From Clostridia bacterium (lineage in GTDB: Bacteria; Bacillota; Clostridia; TANB77; CAG-465): a DNA stretch of 58,789 nt. Location of the stretch: NCBI GenBank assembly GCA_017626395.1, contig JAGAIU010000059.1, positions 1 to 58,789 on the forward strand. The letters are read 5' to 3'. The notes beneath the pieces were generated by a model. It worked only from the letters and a program-made list of their open reading frames with translations. It was not told the origin of the DNA and made no database searches. Position 1 is the stretch's first letter, and each line of letters begins with the position of its first letter. Below, one piece after another: positions 48,924 through 56,405 of this stretch. The translations under genes and the position numbers were made by a program.

Positions 48924-49715
48924 ATGAAATTTTGTATCTTAGGTGAAGATAATAGAAGTGTAAAATTAAGAGAAATATATAAAGATAAACAGGTGGAAAT
49001 GAAAGAAGCGGATGTTATAGTTTGTCCTATACCATTTAGTAAAGATGGAATAAATATAAACAATGAAAAAATTAAAATTGAAGAGTTAATTAAGATAGCA
49101 GGTAAAGATAAAATAATTATTTCTGGTGCAATAAAATCTGAAATAAAACAAAAATTTAATGAAAATGAAATAAAATTTTATGATTTAATGGAATATGAGG
49201 AGTTTAGTGTTATGAATGCTGTTGCTACGAGCGAAGGAGCTATCAAAAAAGCAATTGAAATGACAGACTATACAATTAATGGTTCTAATGTTTTAATCCT
49301 TGGATTTGGGCGAATTGGAAAGATTTTAGCACACAATTTGAGTGGATTTGGAGCTAATATATATTGTGAAGCAAGAAAAAAGAAAGATATTGCATTAATT
49401 AAAAGTATGGGATATAATGATGTAGGTTTAGAGGAATTAGATAATATTTTACCCAAAATAGATATTATTTTTAATACAATTCCAAGTATGATGTTAGATA
49501 GAAATAGGTTAGATATGTTAAAAGAAAATGTTTGTATAATAGACCTTGCATCTGTACCTGGTGGAGTAGATTTTGAATATGCAGCTAGCAAAAATTTAAA
49601 TACATGTTGGTATTTGGCAATACCTTCAAAAGATTCTCCATATTCTGCAGCATTATACATTAAAGAAACGATAGATAATATATTAGGAGAGGGAGATAAT
49701 GGGAGAGAAAATTAA
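48924..49715 (+). CDS. dpaA: Dipicolinate synthase subunit A
   Basis: 263 residues. The N-terminal domain has CILGEDNRSVKLREIYKDK; the C-terminal Rossmann domain has VLILGFGRIGKILAHNL, NTIPSMML, and DLASVPGGVDF. These are features of DpaA/SpoVFA, which oxidises the tetrahydrodipicolinate precursor to dipicolinic acid for the spore core. TTGGTGATATT provides a GGTGAT-type site. It overlaps folD by 17 bases. The usual partner subunit B (a flavoprotein) is not next to it. A spore role is family knowledge. Confidence 0.88.
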   Translation: MKFCILGEDNRSVKLREIYKDKQVEMKEADVIVCPIPFSKDGININNEKIKIEELIKIAGKDKIIISGAIKSEIKQKFNENEIKFYDLMEYEEFSVMNAVATSEGAIKKAIEMTDYTINGSNVLILGFGRIGKILAHNLSGFGANIYCEARKKKDIALIKSMGYNDVGLEELDNILPKIDIIFNTIPSMMLDRNRLDMLKENVCIIDLASVPGGVDFEYAASKNLNTCWYLAIPSKDSPYSAALYIKETIDNILGEGDNGREN

Positions 49716-50550
49716 CGTTAAAGAAATTGTAAAAAGAAAAAAAGAAGAATTAAAAGTAGAAGTAGATGCTTTAAAATCAAAAGGAATAAATCCTAAACTT
49801 GCAGTTATACTTGCAAGTGAAGATGAAGCATCTAAAATATACGTAGGTAAAAAGAGAAAAATGTGTGAGGAAATGGGAATTCTTCAAGAAGAGTTTATAT
49901 TAGATAACACAGTACAAACACAAGACGTAGTAGATATAATAGAAAAGCTGAATGAAGATAAAAGTGTATCTGGTATTCTTGTTCAATTACCATTATTTAA
50001 ACATTTAGATATGGACAGAATTCTTGATAGCATATCATATAAAAAAGACGTTGATGGATTTCATCCTTTAACTTTAGGTAAATTATTCATAGGAGAAGAC
50101 GAGACATTTATCTCATGTACTCCTAAAGGAATAATGACTATATTAGACGATATTGGAACTGAATATGAAGGTAAACATGCGGTAGTTGTTGGAAGAAGTA
50201 GAATAGTAGGTAAACCAATATCTCAATTATTATTAAAAAGAGGAGCAACAGTAACAATTTGTCATTCTAAAACTAAAGACATTTCTTCATTTACTAGACA
50301 AGCAGATATTCTTGTTGCAGCTGTTGGTAGAGCTCATATAATAACAAAAGATATGATAAAACCTGGAGCAATAGTTGTAGATGTAGGTATAAATAGAATA
50401 GATGGTAAAATATTAGGAGATGTAGATACAGAAAATGCTTTAGAAGTTTGTGATAAAATAACACCGGTACCAGGTGGAGTAGGACTTACAACAGTTTTAT
50501 CTTTATTAGAAAATGTGGTACAAGCTGCTAAAGAACAAAATAACATATAA
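49699..50550 (+). CDS. folD: Bifunctional methylene-THF dehydrogenase/cyclohydrolase FolD
   Basis: 283 residues. Signatures: YVGKKRKMCEEMGI with the catalytic Lys, GILVQLPLFKH, KKDVDGFHP, VVGRSRIVGKP, and PVPGGVGLTTV. It interconverts methylene-, methenyl- and formyl-tetrahydrofolate. The start lies inside the end of dpaA with GGAGAGGGAGA as site, so translation is coupled. A shared terminator follows. Confidence 0.96.
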   Translation: MGEKINVKEIVKRKKEELKVEVDALKSKGINPKLAVILASEDEASKIYVGKKRKMCEEMGILQEEFILDNTVQTQDVVDIIEKLNEDKSVSGILVQLPLFKHLDMDRILDSISYKKDVDGFHPLTLGKLFIGEDETFISCTPKGIMTILDDIGTEYEGKHAVVVGRSRIVGKPISQLLLKRGATVTICHSKTKDISSFTRQADILVAAVGRAHIITKDMIKPGAIVVDVGINRIDGKILGDVDTENALEVCDKITPVPGGVGLTTVLSLLENVVQAAKEQNNI

Positions 50551-50561
50551 TATAAAAAGAA

Positions 50562-50588
50562 AAAAGCGAGTTATATTAAAACTCGCTT
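50562..50588. terminator. Bidirectional terminator between folD and the reverse gene
   Basis: AAAAGCGAGTT / AACTCGCTTTT around a short AT loop; serves both converging genes. Confidence 0.88.
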
Positions 50589-51083
50589 TTACTCACCATA
50601 TTCAACTTTATATAAACTATAAAAGTATTCTTCTGGATAGTTCTTTTTAGAATAACTTTCACATTCATAGTTTAAATCTGCTGGTGAGAAATTTGGAACA
50701 ATTGTATAATCTTTTTTATAGAATTTAGCATATACATCTGATTTGTTTATTGTAATCATAAGTGTTGTATCAATAATGTAATCTTCTGTTTCAATCCATA
50801 CATGATCGCCGTGTTCAGAATTTTTTGTCCCTTTAAGTATTTCTACTTTTCCTGTGCAAATAGAAGAATCTTGGAGTATAGTGGCTACATAGTGGGCTGT
50901 GAGTAAGCAATTTCCAATATTGTAACCATTTTTAAATATCTCTTTTAAGGTGGTCTTTTTGCTACCATCTAAAAAAACAATATCAAAAATCTTTTTTTCA
51001 AATTCTTTGCTCCAAGCGTATCTTTCTAATTTAATTTTACGTCTTTTGGATATAATTTTCCTCAAACTTTTTGAAGGTATCAT
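50589..51083 (-). CDS. Transglutaminase-like (papain-fold) protein
   Basis: I start at 51083 (reverse), where AAAGGAAGTGATACTA precedes the ATG; the frame extends to 51155 without a site. The 164-residue product has a Cys in GNCLLTAHYVA, a His in GDHVWIE, and an Asp in YIIDTTL, the Cys-His-Asp order of transglutaminase-like and papain-fold proteins. The N-terminus is strongly basic. No signal peptide. Function unknown; peptidase or amidase activity would fit. Confidence 0.65.
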   Translation of the reverse strand: MIPSKSLRKIISKRRKIKLERYAWSKEFEKKIFDIVFLDGSKKTTLKEIFKNGYNIGNCLLTAHYVATILQDSSICTGKVEILKGTKNSEHGDHVWIETEDYIIDTTLMITINKSDVYAKFYKKDYTIVPNFSPADLNYECESYSKKNYPEEYFYSLYKVEYGE

Positions 51084-51169
51084 TAGTATCACTTCCTTTT
51101 TAATATATTTCCATAGGAGAGTAATTCTAACACAAATTTTAAAGTATGTAAACAAAACTTTTTAATAAT

Positions 51170-51198
51170 TTGCAAAATACAACAAAAAATGTTATAAT
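51170..51198 (+). promoter_or_regulatory. Promoter of the EamA transporter gene
   Basis: TTGCAA at 51170-51175, 17-base spacer, TATAAT at 51193-51198; AAAGGAGGAA follows before the ATG at 51226. Confidence 0.85.
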
Positions 51199-51225
51199 AC
51201 CCGTGTTAAAAAGGAGGAATGTGTT

Positions 51226-52113
51226 ATGATGTGGACGTTTTTTTGTTTGTTTACAGTAGCGGCATGGGCTTTGACAGAATTCTTTGGTAAAGTTGGATCT
51301 AAACAGAACGAAGAAGACAAACTAAGTCATTGGAAAATAACAGCTTGCGTTGGTTTTGCAATGGGTGCACTTGCTCTTGTATACATACTATTCTTAAACA
51401 CTGATGTATCACTTGCAAACATTATTTCGTATGCACCAATATCATTATGCTATATAGTCTCAATGATATTTGGGTATGTAGGGTTAAGATATATAATGCT
51501 ATCTATATCTTCGCCTGTATCGAATGCATCTTGTGGTGTAACATCAATATTATGTGTTATCTTTTTAAATCAAGTATTAACTCCAATACAAGTTGTTGCA
51601 GTAGTTGCAATAGTTCTTGGTATAATACTTCTAGGATATACATTTGTAGATAAAGAGGCACAAAAGAGTAGTGATAAAAAATATACAAGAAGTTTAATTG
51701 CATTAAGCTTTCCAATGTTATACTGTATACTAGACGGAATAGGTTCTTACATGGATGCTTTATACTTAAATGATTGTATAATGACTGAAAATGAAGTAAC
51801 AGTTTGTTATTTCTTAACTTTCTTCGTAGTAGGATTACTTGCATGGATTTATGTGGGAATCAAAGAGAAGAAGATGTATAACATTTTCTCAAATAAATGG
51901 TTCTGTTTCCAATCAATTGGAGAAGCAGCTGGACAAATTACTTATGTATTTGCTTTATCTGAAGCACCAGCTATTGCAGCACCACTTATTGCTTCGTATG
52001 GTGTAGTATCCATACTGTTATCTAGAATTTTCTTAAAGGAAAAACTAACTAAATTTCAATATGTAATAATAGCAATTGTAATGATTTCTATGTTCATATT
52101 GTCTTTTGAATAA
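51226..52113 (+). CDS. EamA-family (DMT) transporter
   Basis: 295 residues with about ten hydrophobic helices in two EamA-type halves, e.g. FFCLFTVAAWALTEFFGKVG at the start, and the end SYGVVSILLSRIFLKEKLTKFQYVIIAIVMI. Drug/metabolite transporters of this type move small organic compounds across the membrane; substrate unknown. It has its own promoter and terminator. Confidence 0.88.
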   Translation: MMWTFFCLFTVAAWALTEFFGKVGSKQNEEDKLSHWKITACVGFAMGALALVYILFLNTDVSLANIISYAPISLCYIVSMIFGYVGLRYIMLSISSPVSNASCGVTSILCVIFLNQVLTPIQVVAVVAIVLGIILLGYTFVDKEAQKSSDKKYTRSLIALSFPMLYCILDGIGSYMDALYLNDCIMTENEVTVCYFLTFFVVGLLAWIYVGIKEKKMYNIFSNKWFCFQSIGEAAGQITYVFALSEAPAIAAPLIASYGVVSILLSRIFLKEKLTKFQYVIIAIVMISMFILSFE

Positions 52114-52114
52114 A

Positions 52115-52140
52115 AAGCGCTTTTATAGTGCTTTTTATTT
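52115..52140 (+). terminator. Terminator after the EamA gene
   Basis: AAAAGCGC / GTGCTTTT (one G-T pair) with a 7-nt loop and T-rich tail. Confidence 0.75.
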
Positions 52141-52146
52141 TTCCTC

Positions 52147-52175
52147 TTAACAAATTATCCTTTTATTGATATAAT
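52147..52175 (+). promoter_or_regulatory. Promoter of the acetyltransferase gene
   Basis: TTAACA at 52147-52152, 17-base spacer, TATAAT at 52170-52175, then GGAGAG before the ATG at 52200. Confidence 0.75.
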
Positions 52176-52199
52176 GTAAATAATGAAGGAGAGATTAAT

Positions 52200-52700
52200 A
52201 TGGTAAATATACGTAAAGCAAGAGTAGAAGATGCATTACAAATAGCAATAGTAAATGTATATACATGGAAAACACAATATTCTGGGTTAATGCCAGAAGA
52301 TGTAATAGATAATAGAGTAGCAAATGTTGAACAAATGGCTATGAAAAATAAACAAAGAATAATAGATGATGATAACTATATAGTAGCAGAAGTAGACGGA
52401 ACTATTGTGGGATTTACACGTTATGCTAAATCTACATATAAAGATTATGAAAATGCAGGTGAAATATTTGCATTATATCTTTTAAAAGGATTTAATGGAA
52501 AAGGTATTGGCAGAAAGCTATTTGAGGCTGCAAAAGATGAACTTAAAAGAGCAGGATATAATAAAATGATAATAAAATGCTTAAAAGGAAATCCAACTTT
52601 AGATTTTTATAAATATATGGGCGGAAAAGTAATAGGCGAAGATAAAATGATTATAGATAATGCAGTACTTGAAGAAGATGTACTTATGTATAATATCTAA
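52200..52700 (+). CDS. GNAT-family N-acetyltransferase
   Basis: 166 residues. N-terminal IRKARVEDALQIAIVNVYTW, the acetyl-CoA loop LYLLKGFNGKGIGRKLFEAA, and a C-terminal LDFYKYMGGKVIGE strand pattern identify a GNAT fold. Acceptor unknown. It is followed 23 bases later by the deoxyribosyltransferase-like gene, likely on the same transcript. Confidence 0.88.
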   Translation: MVNIRKARVEDALQIAIVNVYTWKTQYSGLMPEDVIDNRVANVEQMAMKNKQRIIDDDNYIVAEVDGTIVGFTRYAKSTYKDYENAGEIFALYLLKGFNGKGIGRKLFEAAKDELKRAGYNKMIIKCLKGNPTLDFYKYMGGKVIGEDKMIIDNAVLEEDVLMYNI

Positions 52701-52723
52701 ATATATATGAGAGGGGAAATAAT

Positions 52724-53134
52724 ATGAAAATATTTGTAATTTGTAGTAAAGCATTCTATGGAAATATACCACCAATAAAAGAAGGGTTAGAGAAAAATGG
52801 TTGGGAAGTATATTTGCCTCATACATATGAAAATCCTAATGCAGAAAATGAATGGTATGCAAAAGGTAAAGAAGAACATGCTAAAATGAAAGGTGAAATG
52901 TTTAGAAGAAGCAGAGAAAGAATAAAAGAAATGGATGCTGTACTTACTTTAAATTTAGATAAGAATGGAAAGAAAAACTATGTAGGTGGTTCTACATTTT
53001 TAGAATTATATGAAGCTTTCATGGAAGGTAAAAAGATTTACTTATGGAATGATGTTCCAGAGGGAATACTATATGATGAAATTTCAGGTTTTTCACCGAT
53101 AGTTATAAATGGAGATGTAAACTTAGTAAAATAG
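52724..53134 (+). CDS. Nucleoside 2-deoxyribosyltransferase-like protein
   Basis: 136 residues with a Rossmann-like start MKIFVICSKAFYG, a middle helix FRRSRERIKEMDAVLTLNLD, and GGSTFLELYEAFMEGKKIYLW near residue 87. That 'G-G-x-T-x-x-E' strand-helix is the signature of the nucleoside 2-deoxyribosyltransferase superfamily (the Glu is the nucleophile in the true enzymes). It may act on nucleotides or nucleotide-like compounds. GAGGGGAAA site upstream. Confidence 0.7.
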   Translation: MKIFVICSKAFYGNIPPIKEGLEKNGWEVYLPHTYENPNAENEWYAKGKEEHAKMKGEMFRRSRERIKEMDAVLTLNLDKNGKKNYVGGSTFLELYEAFMEGKKIYLWNDVPEGILYDEISGFSPIVINGDVNLVK

Positions 53135-53183
53135 TGTTATCTAAACTTTAATTATATCGTTGTATATTATAGGAGGGGATGCT

Positions 53184-53882
53184 ATGAAAAAATTATTTAA
53201 ATGTATATTTTGGGTGTGTATTTTATGTTTGGCCGTAGTATCACCATTTATTAATAGTGGATACAATATGTATAAAGAGGCACTTGAAAATATACCTATA
53301 GATGAAATGGTAGCAGAGATACAGTCTAAGGAATATTATATTGAACTAGAAGATGTTCCACAGATATATTTAGATGCAGTAATAGCTGTTGAAGATAGGA
53401 GATTTTTCTCGCATACTGGTGTAGACATTATTTCAATAGGTAGAGCAATTGTAACAGATATTCAAACTATGAGCCTTAAAGAAGGTGGAAGTACAATAAC
53501 ACAACAACTTTGTAAAAATATATATTTTACACAAGAAAGAAAACTGGAAAGAAAAGTAGCAGAAGTGTTTATGGCGATAGAGTTAGAAAAGCAATTAGAA
53601 AAAGAGGAAATTCTGGAACTATACATAAATACTAGTTATTTTGGAAGTGGTTGCTATACATTAAGAGAAGCATCTTTAGAATATTTTGAAAAAGAACCAA
53701 TGGAACTTAATGAAAGCCAATGTATATTACTTGCAGGAGTACCTAATGCTCCGGCTATATATGCACCAAATGCAAATTTAGAGCTATCTCTTCAAAGACA
53801 AGCACAAGTTATCGCAAAGATGATAGATTGTGGTTATCTAACACAAGAAGAAGCAGATAAAATATTAGAACAAGAAATTTAA
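53184..53882 (+). CDS. Monofunctional peptidoglycan glycosyltransferase (GT51)
   Basis: About 232 residues from ATG 53184 (AGGAGGGGATG upstream; the frame is open from 53160). An N-terminal membrane helix (residues 5-25) anchors an extracellular GT51 domain: AVEDRRFFSHTGVD with the catalytic Glu, GGSTITQQLCKNIYF, KVAEVFMAIELEKQLEKEEILELYIN, and LLAGVPNAPAIYAP. It polymerises lipid II into glycan strands. No penicillin-binding transpeptidase domain follows, so it is a stand-alone (MtgA/SgtB-like) enzyme. Confidence 0.93.
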   Translation: MKKLFKCIFWVCILCLAVVSPFINSGYNMYKEALENIPIDEMVAEIQSKEYYIELEDVPQIYLDAVIAVEDRRFFSHTGVDIISIGRAIVTDIQTMSLKEGGSTITQQLCKNIYFTQERKLERKVAEVFMAIELEKQLEKEEILELYINTSYFGSGCYTLREASLEYFEKEPMELNESQCILLAGVPNAPAIYAPNANLELSLQRQAQVIAKMIDCGYLTQEEADKILEQEI

Positions 53883-53909
53883 GAATAGAGATTATCTCTA
53901 TTCTTTTTG
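53882..53909 (+). terminator. Terminator after the GT51 gene
   Basis: AGAATAGAG / CTCTATTCT, 9-bp stem, 5-nt loop, T5. Confidence 0.88.
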
Positions 53910-53943
53910 CCTTTTATATGTTAAAATATTATTGGTGATTGTC

Positions 53944-55014
53944 ATGGAAAAATTAGTATTTGTAAAACCAAATTTAGAATTAAAAGATAAAATATTAGAG
54001 TATAAAAATGAGCATTTTGAATATTCAGAATATGAAATACATGGTAGCTCTATGCTAGATAAACTTGAATATGAAGAATGGCTAGATAGATTAGATAATA
54101 ACAAAGATGTAGCAGATACATTTGTAGTTGTTAGAGAAATAGATAATAAGATAATTGGAATTATAGATATAAGATATGATTTATATAACGACTTCTTAAA
54201 AAATTATGCAGGACATATTGGATATAGTGTTAGACCAAGTGAAAGAAGAAAAGGATATGCTATACAAATTTTAAATGAAGCAAAGAAATACATGTATAAT
54301 AAAAATATAAATAAAATAATGTTATCTTGTTTTAAAGAAAATGTTGGTTCAAGAAAAACTATACTTAAATGTGGTGGATATCTAGATAGAGAATTTGAAT
54401 ATGAAGGAGCTATGTTACAAATATTTTATATTGAAAAAGAATCTTTTAAATTAATTACTCCTACTATTGAATATAAAGAAAAAGCTATAGATTTTGTTAA
54501 TGAATTTTATGAATATAACTCACCAATTAATGGTTGTGGTGGACTGGATAGGTTCTTAAAAAACAATACATATGAAGAGTGGCTAGAAAAAATAGATGCA
54601 GATCAAAAAAGAGAAGTAACAGAAGAGAAAGTACCAACTAAAACTATGTTTTTAGTTAATGAAAAAGACAATATTATAGGTATAATAAATATAAGACTTG
54701 CCTTAAATGAAAAATTAAGAAAACGTAATGGAAACATTGGTTATAGCATTAGACCAACTAAAAGAGGAAAAGGATATAACAAAATAAACTTATATCTTGG
54801 ACTTTTAGAATGTAAAAAACATGGATTAAAAAACGTTATGCTAGATTGTGAGAAAAATAACTTGGGTTCTGCTAAAACTATTCAAGCATTAGGTGGTGTA
54901 TTAGAAAGAGAATATCTAGATGAAGAACTAAACGAAATGGAACAAGTTTATTGGATAGATGTAGAGAAAAGTATAGAAGAAAATTACGAAAAATATAAAA
55001 GCTATATAGAATAA
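53944..55014 (+). CDS. Double GNAT acetyltransferase
   Basis: About 356 residues from ATG 53944; TTG 53932 is in frame but GGTGATTG is spaced for the ATG. Two similar GNAT halves lie in tandem. The first has EYEIHGSSMLDK, IGIIDIRYDL, GHIGYSVRPSERRKGYA and GSRKTILKCGG. The second has INGCGGLDRFL, IGIINIRLAL, GNIGYSIRPTKRGKGY and GSAKTIQALGG. Both keep the acetyl-CoA loop (R-R-K-G-Y-A and R-G-K-G-Y). An internal duplication is evident; acceptor unknown. Confidence 0.85.
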   Translation: MEKLVFVKPNLELKDKILEYKNEHFEYSEYEIHGSSMLDKLEYEEWLDRLDNNKDVADTFVVVREIDNKIIGIIDIRYDLYNDFLKNYAGHIGYSVRPSERRKGYAIQILNEAKKYMYNKNINKIMLSCFKENVGSRKTILKCGGYLDREFEYEGAMLQIFYIEKESFKLITPTIEYKEKAIDFVNEFYEYNSPINGCGGLDRFLKNNTYEEWLEKIDADQKREVTEEKVPTKTMFLVNEKDNIIGIINIRLALNEKLRKRNGNIGYSIRPTKRGKGYNKINLYLGLLECKKHGLKNVMLDCEKNNLGSAKTIQALGGVLEREYLDEELNEMEQVYWIDVEKSIEENYEKYKSYIE

Positions 55015-55016
55015 AA

Positions 55017-55045
55017 TTGACATAAAACAAATAAAGTGTTATAAT
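55017..55045 (+). promoter_or_regulatory. Consensus promoter of the third acetyltransferase gene
   Basis: TTGACA at 55017-55022, 17-base spacer, TATAAT at 55040-55045: a full consensus. The ATG at 55046 would lie at or before the transcription start, which supports using the ATG at 55103. Confidence 0.92.
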
Positions 55046-55102
55046 ATGCATTGCTCAAAAATATATAAGTTTGAAAATGATTATTTGAAAGGAGAATGCC
55101 GT

Positions 55103-55579
55103 ATGATTAAGAAAGGTGAATTTAAAGAGGAAATTAAAAAAATATATGATTCGAGCAATAAACAGTATATTACAAGTCAAAGTAACGAGATAGCTAGAAA
55201 TGATAAAAACATGGCAAAATATGTTTACATTGACGATAAAACAAAAGAAGTTGTAGGATATATTAGTGTATATGAAAAATCGGATTTTGTACAAAAAGAA
55301 GAATTTGATGTTAAATTAAGAGGAGTAAAGAAAAACTCTGTATATATCTGGGAAGTTGGAACTATGAAAGGATATGAAGGAAGAGGAATTGCATCTCAAC
55401 TTGTAAAAGAGGTAGCACAAATATATTCTAAAAACGATATATATAGCTGTGTTGAATGTGAGAATGTACCTTCACTGAAAGTTCATAAAAAATGTGGATT
55501 TGAAGTTGTAAAAGATTTTGAAGGGCATTTCTTTGGAGATGAGACAGAAATATACTTAATATTAAAACTTGCAAGATGA
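55103..55579 (+). CDS. GNAT-family N-acetyltransferase
   Basis: About 158 residues from ATG 55103, preceded by AAAGGAGAA. GNAT features: VVGYISVYEKSD, VYIWEVGTMKGYEGRGIASQLVKEVA (acetyl-CoA loop G-Y-E-G-R-G-I-A), and SLKVHKKCGFEVVKDFEGHF. Acceptor unknown. An in-frame ATG at 55046 is excluded because it abuts the -10 box. Confidence 0.85.
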   Translation: MIKKGEFKEEIKKIYDSSNKQYITSQSNEIARNDKNMAKYVYIDDKTKEVVGYISVYEKSDFVQKEEFDVKLRGVKKNSVYIWEVGTMKGYEGRGIASQLVKEVAQIYSKNDIYSCVECENVPSLKVHKKCGFEVVKDFEGHFFGDETEIYLILKLAR

Positions 55580-55589
55580 AAAGAAAAAG

Positions 55590-55628
55590 TACATCCAGAA
55601 TAATGAAATTGGATGTGCTTTATTTTTT
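55590..55628 (+). terminator. Terminator after the third acetyltransferase gene
   Basis: AAAGTACATCCA / TTGGATGTGCTTT stem (one G-T pair) with a ~10-nt loop, then a T-rich run. Confidence 0.75.
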
Positions 55629-55638
55629 TATTTTGTAT

Positions 55639-55666
55639 TTAACTTATATCAAATATTTGATATAAT
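55639..55666 (+). promoter_or_regulatory. comB promoter overlapped by a 22-bp perfect palindrome
   Basis: TTAACT at 55639-55644 and TATAAT at 55661-55666 with a 16-base spacer. Positions 55644-55665 form a perfect inverted repeat whose left half is TTATATCAAAT. It fills the spacer and enters the -10 box, so a protein bound there would block RNA polymerase. Confidence 0.7.
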
Positions 55667-55693
55667 ATAAAAGTAAAAAAGGTGGGAGATACG

Positions 55694-56389
55694 ATGAATA
55701 TTAAAATATTGCATTTAGTAGAAGGTGCTAAAGAGGCAAAAGGAATAACAGTTATTATTGATGTGTTTAGAGCATTTTCAGTTGAAGCATATATTATGAA
55801 TAACGGAGTGGGTAAATTAATACCTGTTGGAGATATGCAAATAGCCTATGACTATAAAAAAGAAAATCCAGATGCAGTATTAATAGGAGAAAGAAAAGGT
55901 GTAATGCTACCAGGTTTTGATTACGGGAATTCACCTTCACAAATAGAAAATATAGATTTTAATGGAAAAACTGTTATACATACAACAAGTTCTGGTACAC
56001 AAGGAATAGTTAATGCGACAAATGCAGAAGAAATATTAACCGGAAGTTTAGTAAATGCTAAAGCAATAAGTAAATATATTAAAAATAGAGGCATAGAAGA
56101 TGTATCTTTAGTTTGTATGGGACTAGATTCAAGAGCACCTATTGAAGAAGATACTTTATGTGCGTTATATATAAAAAGCTTGCTAGAAGACAATCCAATG
56201 GATTTAACAGAAGCAATAGAAAACTTAAAGGTAACAAGTGGAGCTAAATTTTTTAAAGAAGAATTACAATCTGTATTTCCTGAAAAAGATTTTTGGTTAA
56301 GTACAGATGTAGATAAATTTGATTTTGTAATACGACTTGTAAAAGATGAAAATGGATTTGATTACATGGAAAGAATAGATGTAAAATAA
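55694..56389 (+). CDS. ComB-family 2-phosphosulfolactate phosphatase
   Basis: About 231 residues from ATG 55694 (AAAGGTGGGAG upstream; GTG 55682 is in frame). Features of ComB: VIIDVFRAFSVEAYI, LIGERKGVMLPGFDYGNSP, and TVIHTTSSGTQGI. The named activity is Mg-dependent dephosphorylation of 2-phosphosulfolactate; in bacteria without coenzyme M the family may act on other phospho-acids. It precedes a membrane glycosyltransferase gene by 16 bases. Confidence 0.82.
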   Translation: MNIKILHLVEGAKEAKGITVIIDVFRAFSVEAYIMNNGVGKLIPVGDMQIAYDYKKENPDAVLIGERKGVMLPGFDYGNSPSQIENIDFNGKTVIHTTSSGTQGIVNATNAEEILTGSLVNAKAISKYIKNRGIEDVSLVCMGLDSRAPIEEDTLCALYIKSLLEDNPMDLTEAIENLKVTSGAKFFKEELQSVFPEKDFWLSTDVDKFDFVIRLVKDENGFDYMERIDVK

Positions 56390-56405
56390 ATTTTGGAGTG
56401 ATAAA

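Noticed and set aside
51226..51844. Extra frames within the EamA gene on both strands
   Set aside because: They overlap a clear ten-helix transporter with promoter and ribosome site; no independent signals.
55046..55102. Upstream start for the third acetyltransferase
   Set aside because: ATG 55046 directly abuts the -10 box of a full-consensus promoter, so it cannot be on that mRNA; ATG 55103 has its own ribosome site.
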